Below are positions 5,129-9,954 of a stretch of 9,954 nt of DNA, piece after piece. The stretch lies in NCBI GenBank assembly GCA_033722375.1, contig JAWVZB010000106.1, positions 1-9,954 on the forward strand, in the 5' to 3' direction. The position numbers and the translations under genes are program-made. The notes beneath the pieces are model-generated. The model was not told the DNA's origin. It did no database searches and worked only from the letters and a program-made list of their open reading frames with translations. The stretch is from JAWVZB01 sp033722375. GTDB taxonomy: Bacteria > Actinomycetota > Nitriliruptoria > Nitriliruptorales > Nitriliruptoraceae. How positions within the stretch are numbered: the stretch's first letter is position 1; every line of letters starts with the position of its first letter.

Positions 5129-6244
5129 TCAGCTCACCGACAGCGGGAGCTTCTTGCCGAGGACCGAGCCCTTCTTCTCGGCGAGCTTCTCGGCGATCGT
5201 CCGGATCGCCTGCGAGGCGGGGACGTCGGGGTGCGACACGACGAGTGGGACGCCGGCGTCGCTGCCCTCACGGAGGCGGACGTCGATCGGGATGCGACCG
5301 AGGACCTCGCTGTCGAGCGCTTCGGCGAGCTCCTGCCCGCCGCCCGCTCCGAACAGGTCGTGGCTCTCCCCGCAGTCCGGGCAGGTGAACGTGGCCATGT
5401 TCTCGATGACACCCGAGACCTTCATGCCGGTCTGCTCGGTGGCCTTGCCGGCCCGGAGCGCGACCTTCTGCGCCGCTTGCTGGGGGGTGGTGACGACGAC
5501 CATGTCTGCGTTGGGAAGCATCTGGGCGAGCGAGATGGCGATGTCGCCGGTGCCCGGGGGCAGGTCGCACAGGAGGTAGTCGAGCTCGCCCCAGTAGACG
5601 TCCGACAGGAACTGCTGGAGCGCACGGTGCAGCATGGGGCCCCGCCACAGGACGGACCGGTCGGGGTCGGTGAAGAACCCGATCGAGATGATCTTGCAGC
5701 CGTGTGCCTGGAGCGGCATGACCATGCCCTCGAACGCGACCGGCTTGCCGGACGCGCCCATCATCCGCGGGATCGAGTAACCCCAGATGTCGGCGTCGAG
5801 CACCCCCACCTCGTGGCCCTGTTGCGCCAGTGCCGCGGCGAGGTTGACCGTCACCGAGGACTTGCCGACGCCCCCCTTGCCGGACGCCACGGCGATCACC
5901 TTCGTCGGTGAGTCGGCACGCGCGAAGCTGATCTCGGGGGTCTCGGGACCCATCCCGCGCTCCGCACGCAGGTTGGCCGACAACTCACTGCGTTCCTCGT
6001 TGGTCATCGACCCGAACGCGATCTGGACGTCGTCGACGCCGTCGAGCTGCTTGACCGCTGCGGTCACGTCGTTGTGGATCTTGTCCTTGAGTGGACAGCC
6101 GGGAACGGTCAGCTTCACGCGGACGCCGACGGTCGCGCCGTCGATCACGACCTGCTCGACCATCCCGAGCTCGGTGATGGGCTTGTTGATCTCGGGATCC
6201 TCGACGGTCGCGAGGATCTCGAGAACCTCTTCCTGCGTCGGCAC
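5129..6244 (-). CDS. mrp: Mrp/ApbC-family P-loop ATPase, Fe-S cluster carrier
   Basis: This 371-residue protein binds and transfers iron-sulfur clusters in the cytosol, usually as a homodimer. The N-terminal MIP18/DUF59 domain (about 3-80) contains DPEINKPITELGMV and PGCPLKDK. The ParA/MinD-type ATPase domain has the deviant Walker A SGKGGVGKSS (121-130), a switch segment around D150 and D152 (VLDADIWG) and DLPPGTGD (227-234). The cluster-binding CPDC motif (C288, C291) is intact, followed by the usual FGxGGG stretch. GTG 6244 was chosen because GGAAGG lies 7 bases upstream; the in-frame GTG at 6262 would add 6 residues but has no clear ribosome site. M. tuberculosis also has mrp on the opposite strand a few genes from tatB (Rv1229c). 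Confidence 0.92.
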   Translation of the reverse strand: MPTQEEVLEILATVEDPEINKPITELGMVEQVVIDGATVGVRVKLTVPGCPLKDKIHNDVTAAVKQLDGVDDVQIAFGSMTNEERSELSANLRAERGMGPETPEISFARADSPTKVIAVASGKGGVGKSSVTVNLAAALAQQGHEVGVLDADIWGYSIPRMMGASGKPVAFEGMVMPLQAHGCKIISIGFFTDPDRSVLWRGPMLHRALQQFLSDVYWGELDYLLCDLPPGTGDIAISLAQMLPNADMVVVTTPQQAAQKVALRAGKATEQTGMKVSGVIENMATFTCPDCGESHDLFGAGGGQELAEALDSEVLGRIPIDVRLREGSDAGVPLVVSHPDVPASQAIRTIAEKLAEKKGSVLGKKLPLSVS

Positions 6245-6251
6245 GGTGGAG

Positions 6252-6257
6252 CCTTCC
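6252..6257 (-). promoter_or_regulatory. Ribosome binding site that decides the mrp start
   Basis: On the minus strand GGAAGG sits 7 bases before GTG at 6242-6244. The alternative GTG at 6260-6262 would place this sequence inside the coding region. The position favours the shorter Mrp. Confidence 0.6.
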
Positions 6258-6344
6258 GGCACTCGGGCGAAGTGGGTTCGGGAACGTGGAGTCTGTGGTC
6301 CTGAGGGTATCGAGGCGGGCTTCTTGGCTACCTGCCGTGATCGG

Positions 6345-8552
6345 TCAGTCGGCGAACTTCCGCCGGATCGCCGCGCGCAGCCGTGCCCGCAGCACGTCGG
6401 GGTCGAACGGCTTGGACAGGAAGTCGTCGACGCCGGCCAAGAGCCCCTCGACCTCGAGGTTCGGGTCGTCGAGCCCCGTGATCATGAGGATCGGCACGTA
6501 CCGGCGGCCGTCGCTCTCGCGGATCTCGCGCGTGACTTCGATCCCGTCGCGGTCGGGCAGCTTCATGTCCAGCACGATGGCGTCGGGCCGATGCTTGGCC
6601 TGCATCGCGATGGCCTGTTCGGCGTTCTCGGCTTCGAGCACCACGTAGTCGTCGATCAGGAGCGTGCCGACCAACTCGCGGATCGAGGGATCGTCGTCGA
6701 CGACCAGGACGGTGCCATGGTGAGGGTCGGCGTACTTGCTCGTCGGGTCCGGGGCCCCGTCGTCGGAGGTCTTGGGGCTGACCTTCGACACGAGGTCGGG
6801 GTCGATCGTGTCCAGGTCGAAGTCGATCGCCTCCTCCGGGGTCGTCCGCACCACCTCCTCGAGCGTTGTGATCCCAGCGAACGCTTTCGCGAGGCCGTCC
6901 TCGCGGAGCGTGCGCATGCCCACCTCGCGGGCCAGGTGGGCGATGTCGGATTCGCTCGCCCCTTCGGTGACGAGCTCGCGCATCCGCGGTGTGGCGGGCA
7001 GGACCTCGTACACCCCGACACGGCCCAGGAACCCGGTCATGTCACAGATCTGGCAGCCCGCCCCGGCGACGAGCTCTCGGTCCTGGATGTCCTCGCGTGA
7101 CAGCCCGAGCAGACGCAACGTCCGCTCCTGCGGCTGGCGGGGCTGCACGCAGTGCTGGCAGACGGTCCGGACCAGGCGCTGTGCGATGACCATGAGCAGC
7201 GACGACGCGATGAGGAACCGCTCGATGCCGAGGTCCACGAGCCGGATGATCGTGCTCGGGGCGTCGTTGGTGTGCAGGGTGGACAGGACCAGGTGGCCGG
7301 TGAACGACGCCTCCATGGCGAGCTCGGCCGTCTCGCGGTCACGGATCTCACCGACCATCACGACGTCTGGGTCCTGGCGGAGCACGGTGCGCAGTCCCCG
7401 CGCGAACGTGAGTCCGATCTTGGGGTTGATCTGGGTCTGGTTGACGCCCTCGAGCTGGTACTCGATCGGGTCCTCGAGCGTGAGCACGTTGCGGACCGGG
7501 TCCGCCAGCTCGGTCATGCCCGCGTACAGGGTGGTGGTCTTCCCCGAGCCGGTCGGGCCGGTGCAGACGATCAACCCCTGGGGTCGTCCGATCGCGTTGA
7601 GGAACTCCTCGCGGGCGTCCTTGGCCATGCCGAGCTCGTCGATGCGGAGCTGCTCGGCGCCCTTGCGGAGGAGGCGCAACACGATCGTCTCACCGAACAG
7701 GGTCGGCATGGTCGACACCCGCAGGTCGACCTCGTCACCGTCGACGCGGATCATCGCCCGTCCGTCCTGGGGGCGGCGTCGCTCGGCGATGTCCAGGCTC
7801 GCCATGATCTTCAGCCGGGACGTCAGCGACGGTCCGATGTGCTTGGGGACCCGCATCGTCTCGCGCAGCATCCCGTCGATCCGGTAGCGCACCCGGACGT
7901 GCTCCCGTTCGGGTTCGACGTGGATGTCGCTCGCGCGAGCCCGCACCGCGTCGGTGAGGATCGCGTTGGCCAACCGGATGATCGGCTGCGCGTCGACGCC
8001 GGTACCGGTCGACAGGTCGTCCGCTTCGGAGCGATCGACCTGGATGACCTCGGCCTCGTCCATCCCCTCGACCATGTCCAGCGCGGACGTGTCCGTGCCG
8101 TAGGCGCGACGCAGCGCCTCGGTGAGCTCCGACTCCGGGGCCACGACCGGACGCACGGAGCGGGCACCAGCGGTGAGCTTGAGGTCGTCGAGCGCCACCA
8201 CGTTGGTGGGGTCCGACATCGCAACGACGAGCACGCCGTCCTCGTCGATCTCGAGCGGTAGCGCGTGGTGTCGGTCGGCGAGCTTCCTCGGGATGCGCGC
8301 CAGGGCACCCGCATCGGGCGCCACCTCGGCCAGGTCGACCGTGCCGAGTCCGAGCTGGCTGGCGAGCGCATCCGCGATGTCCTGCTCGGTGCAGAAACCG
8401 AGCTCGACGATCGTGGTTCCGAGCCGTCGGCGCTCCCCACCGGACGCCTGGGCCGCCAGTGCGTCCTCGAGCTCCGCCTCCGTGATGATGTCGTTGCTGA
8501 CCAGGATCTCACCGAGGCGCATGCGGCGGTTCGAGGTCTCGGCGGTCGCCAT
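6345..8552 (-). CDS. PilB/GspE-type pilus ATPase with N-terminal MshEN and C-terminal receiver domain
   Basis: This 735-residue protein is a hexameric-type assembly ATPase of type IV pili/type II secretion with two added sensory parts. Residues 12-35 and 43-66 are tandem RLG...Q motifs of an MshEN domain, known to bind cyclic di-GMP. The ATPase core (about 185-570) shows Walker A GPTGSGKT (332-339), an Asp box at LEDPIEY (359-365), Walker B around DVVMVGEIRD (396-405), a His box with H420 and H427, and a zinc site C465/C468/C500/C503. After a linker (about 571-612) comes a receiver domain (614-733) with acidic D619-D621, phospho-acceptor D662, T692 and K714, all in place. ATG 8552 is preceded by GGAAGGG with a 5-base spacer. 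PilB was preferred over PilT because of the N-terminal domain and tetracysteine motif. No other pilus gene is in the window. Confidence 0.92.
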   Translation of the reverse strand: MATAETSNRRMRLGEILVSNDIITEAELEDALAAQASGGERRRLGTTIVELGFCTEQDIADALASQLGLGTVDLAEVAPDAGALARIPRKLADRHHALPLEIDEDGVLVVAMSDPTNVVALDDLKLTAGARSVRPVVAPESELTEALRRAYGTDTSALDMVEGMDEAEVIQVDRSEADDLSTGTGVDAQPIIRLANAILTDAVRARASDIHVEPEREHVRVRYRIDGMLRETMRVPKHIGPSLTSRLKIMASLDIAERRRPQDGRAMIRVDGDEVDLRVSTMPTLFGETIVLRLLRKGAEQLRIDELGMAKDAREEFLNAIGRPQGLIVCTGPTGSGKTTTLYAGMTELADPVRNVLTLEDPIEYQLEGVNQTQINPKIGLTFARGLRTVLRQDPDVVMVGEIRDRETAELAMEASFTGHLVLSTLHTNDAPSTIIRLVDLGIERFLIASSLLMVIAQRLVRTVCQHCVQPRQPQERTLRLLGLSREDIQDRELVAGAGCQICDMTGFLGRVGVYEVLPATPRMRELVTEGASESDIAHLAREVGMRTLREDGLAKAFAGITTLEEVVRTTPEEAIDFDLDTIDPDLVSKVSPKTSDDGAPDPTSKYADPHHGTVLVVDDDPSIRELVGTLLIDDYVVLEAENAEQAIAMQAKHRPDAIVLDMKLPDRDGIEVTREIRESDGRRYVPILMITGLDDPNLEVEGLLAGVDDFLSKPFDPDVLRARLRAAIRRKFAD

Positions 8553-8572
8553 CGGATCCCTTCCGGCTCGCG

Positions 8573-8598
8573 CCGCGACCGCGAGAGGACGGTCGCGG
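8573..8598. promoter_or_regulatory. Perfect 9-bp inverted repeat between divergent genes
   Basis: CCGCGACCG (8573-8581) and CGGTCGCGG (8590-8598) are exact reverse complements separated by 8 bases. The element starts 20 bases upstream of the pilus ATPase start and lies within the 145-base divergent region shared with the LppM-like gene. It could be an operator for a dimeric regulator, or a hairpin in the 5' leader of the ATPase mRNA close to its ribosome site (8558-8564). The regulator is unknown. Confidence 0.5.
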
Positions 8599-8657
8599 GT
8601 TGCCGATCGTAGCGACGATGGGTGGGCCGCCCGGGGGCTGTCCGCGGTCGGGTCCGT

Positions 8658-8663
8658 TAGTCT
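8658..8663 (+). promoter_or_regulatory. Possible -10 element of the LppM-like gene
   Basis: TAGTCT matches the TAnnnT pattern and equals the hexamer upstream of tatB. Transcription starting about 7 bases downstream would begin close to GTG 8674, so a nearly leaderless mRNA using that upstream GTG is possible. No clear -35 element is visible. Confidence 0.3.
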
Positions 8664-8697
8664 CCCGCGGCCCGTGCCCAGACTTCTTGGGGGTCAG

Positions 8698-9441
8698 GTG
8701 GGTCAGTTCTCGCGGTACGCCGTCCTGGTGCTCGCCGTCCTCCTCGGCGGCTGCCAACTGCGGCTGGCAGCGGACGTGGCCATCGACGCGTCGGGGGGCG
8801 GGACCCTCGAGCTCGCCGTCGCGCTCGACGAGGAGCTCCACGAGCTCCTGACGGAGGCCGGGTTCGACCCGGCCGTCGGGTTCGAGGAGCTGGCGTCGTC
8901 CGCTCCGGACTGGGAAGTCGAGCAGCTCGAGACTGACGACGGGCTGCGCCTGCGCTTCGCGACCTCGTTCGACGACCCCCAGGACTTCTCCCGACTCGTC
9001 GAGGAGTTCGCAGCCGGAGGAGGGCCGGGCGACACCGAGCTGTTCGACGAACTCGAGATCGCCCTCGAAGGCGACGTGGTGATGTTCTCGGGGCGAGCCG
9101 GGCTGCTCCTGCCGGAGACGGCCGGTGCCGAAGGCGCGGGGGTCGAGTTCGACGGTGACGACCTCGAGCGGCTGATCGACGAGCGCGGGGACGAGTTCGT
9201 CCGCTACGAACTCCGCGTGCTGCTGCCCGCGTCACCCGCCAGCCACGACGGCGACGAGCGGGACGGCAACGCGGTCACGTGGCGGTTGCCTGTCGGCGAG
9301 ATGCGTGCGCTCGAAGCCCGCTCGGAGCCGGTGCGGGACCGCACGCCCGTGATCGCGGTGGCGGTCGGGCTCCTCGCCGTGGCGGTCGGGGCGGCCGCGG
9401 GACTGTGGTACCGGCGTCGGCGGGGCCGTCTCACCCGCTGA
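8698..9441 (+). CDS. LppM-family lipoprotein with C-terminal membrane helix
   Basis: This 247-residue exported protein starts with a signal peptide ending in the lipobox LLGGC, with C19 as the lipidated residue. The mature part begins CQLRLAADVAIDASGGGTLE, is rich in Asp and Glu, and contains VVMFSGRAGLLLPE (127-140) and NAVTWRLPVGEMRALEA (191-207), an arrangement like mycobacterial LppM (Rv2171). A C-terminal helix (about 218-237) and the basic tail RRRRGRLTR anchor it a second time. Known LppM acts in the mycobacterial envelope and affects phagosome trafficking; the role here is unknown. GTG 8698 follows a G-rich stretch (8689-8693); GTG 8674 is the alternative and adds 8 residues. Its stop lies 12 bases from the convergent split-barrel gene. 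Confidence 0.78.
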   Translation: MGQFSRYAVLVLAVLLGGCQLRLAADVAIDASGGGTLELAVALDEELHELLTEAGFDPAVGFEELASSAPDWEVEQLETDDGLRLRFATSFDDPQDFSRLVEEFAAGGGPGDTELFDELEIALEGDVVMFSGRAGLLLPETAGAEGAGVEFDGDDLERLIDERGDEFVRYELRVLLPASPASHDGDERDGNAVTWRLPVGEMRALEARSEPVRDRTPVIAVAVGLLAVAVGAAAGLWYRRRRGRLTR

Positions 9442-9453
9442 CCGTCGCCTGGC

Positions 9454-9954
9454 TCAGACCTGGGGTGTCAGCTCCACCATCACGCAGGTCTCCTTCCAAC
9501 GCTCCAACGCGCCCTGCCCGTCGGGCAGGTTCAGCCGCGTCCCGAGCCCCAACGTGGCGATCTTCTCGAACTCCTCGGAGTCGTTGTCGACCACCCGGAC
9601 CTCGGCGTCGACCTCCGCGATCGCTGCCTGGACGTCCTTCGACTTGACCGTCATGGAGACCCGGTTGTTGTTCTCGAGGTGGGGCAGCTCCTGCTCGTCA
9701 CCGCCCTTGATCACGAACAGTTGCTGGCCCTGCTGGACGTACCACGCGGGGCGGTGAGCCGTCGTTCCGTCCGGCTGGGGGATGGTCAGCCACAGGATCG
9801 AGCCCTTCTTGAGAGCGGTCTCCATCGCCTCGTCCACCACCCCCGCCGACCGGAGAGACTGCGGGGCGTCGATGAAGACCGGGATCCGTCCGATCTCCTC
9901 GTTGCCGAGCAGGAACACGAGCGTGTGCTCGTCGGCGGACTCGATCCTGATGTC
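9454..9954 (-). CDS. Split-barrel (pyridoxamine-phosphate-oxidase-like) protein, 5' truncated
   Basis: The frame is open from the right edge to the stop at 9454-9456, giving 166 visible residues. A GTG at 9918 exists, but 12 more codons precede it without a stop and continue the same kind of sequence (IESADEHTLVFLLGNEEIG), so the gene very probably starts outside the window. The segment RPAWYVQQGQQLFVIKGGDEQELPHLENNNRVSMTVKSKD has the strand pattern of the flavin- or F420-binding split-barrel fold: a substrate-side strand, the pair QLFVIKG, a helix, then NNRVSMTVKSKD. Members bind FMN, F420 or haem and act as oxidases or reductases, while many have no known activity. The cofactor cannot be chosen from this sequence. 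The end is only 12 bases from the LppM-like gene, convergent. Confidence 0.65.
   Translation of the reverse strand, partial: DIRIESADEHTLVFLLGNEEIGRIPVFIDAPQSLRSAGVVDEAMETALKKGSILWLTIPQPDGTTAHRPAWYVQQGQQLFVIKGGDEQELPHLENNNRVSMTVKSKDVQAAIAEVDAEVRVVDNDSEEFEKIATLGLGTRLNLPDGQGALERWKETCVMVELTPQV

Noticed and set aside
6281..6310. GGAAC upstream of mrp as an ECF promoter
   Set aside because: It is on the plus strand, opposite to mrp, and no GTT occurs at 16-19 bases downstream.
5787..7100. Long plus-strand open frame of 437 codons across the mrp/pilus ATPase region
   Set aside because: It lies opposite two genes with complete family motifs, and its translation is Arg/Asp/Val-rich with no recognisable domain. 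It is a by-product of high GC content. The same applies to 7152-8261, 6736-7887 and 5231-5911 on the plus strand.
9454..9918. Treating GTG 9918 as the true start of the split-barrel gene
   Set aside because: The frame continues without a stop to the window edge, the added residues look like protein of the same gene, and no ribosome site precedes the GTG.

Overview
The window is very GC-rich, with codons ending almost only in G or C, and it carries a gene block matching the Mycobacterium tuberculosis envelope-stress locus (Rv1220c methyltransferase, sigE, rseA, htrA, tatB, with mrp nearby at Rv1229c). This points to an actinobacterium. The PilB-type pilus ATPase and the extra genes between tatB and mrp argue against Mycobacterium itself and fit a deeper-branching, high-GC actinobacterial lineage. 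That placement is inferred from gene content, not from a marker-gene tree.

Layout. Bases 1-91 are the 3' end of a plus-strand gene, probably of a membrane protein. It converges on a minus-strand SAM-dependent O-methyltransferase (170-736). A 295-bp divergent region (737-1031) holds a 20-bp near-palindrome, a GGAAC-N18-GTT promoter typical of SigE/SigH-class ECF sigma factors, and a leader hairpin. A plus-strand run follows: sigE (1032), a zinc-type membrane anti-sigma factor overlapping it by 8 bases, htrA (2084), tatB (3533), a PAP2-family phosphatase (3861), and a class I methyltransferase resembling the METTL7 group (4490-5107). The minus strand then carries mrp (5129-6244) and a 735-residue PilB/GspE-type ATPase (6345-8552). 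A divergent region with a perfect 9-bp inverted repeat separates the ATPase gene from an LppM-like lipoprotein gene (8698-9441). The window ends inside a minus-strand split-barrel (pyridoxamine-phosphate-oxidase-like) gene that is cut at the right edge.

How the genes fit together. SigE, its anti-sigma factor, the membrane-anchored HtrA protease and TatB form an envelope stress and protein-export module, with damage sensing at the membrane, a periplasmic/extracytoplasmic protease and the Tat translocon next to each other. The PAP2 phosphatase and the methyltransferase may add membrane-lipid or small-molecule chemistry to it. Mrp is a scaffold/carrier for Fe-S clusters.

The most unusual gene is the pilus ATPase. 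It joins an N-terminal MshEN-type cyclic-di-GMP-binding motif pair, a complete secretion ATPase core with a tetracysteine zinc site, and a C-terminal response-regulator receiver domain with all its phosphorylation residues. One polypeptide would therefore receive two kinds of signal. No tRNA, rRNA, CRISPR array or insertion sequence was seen.
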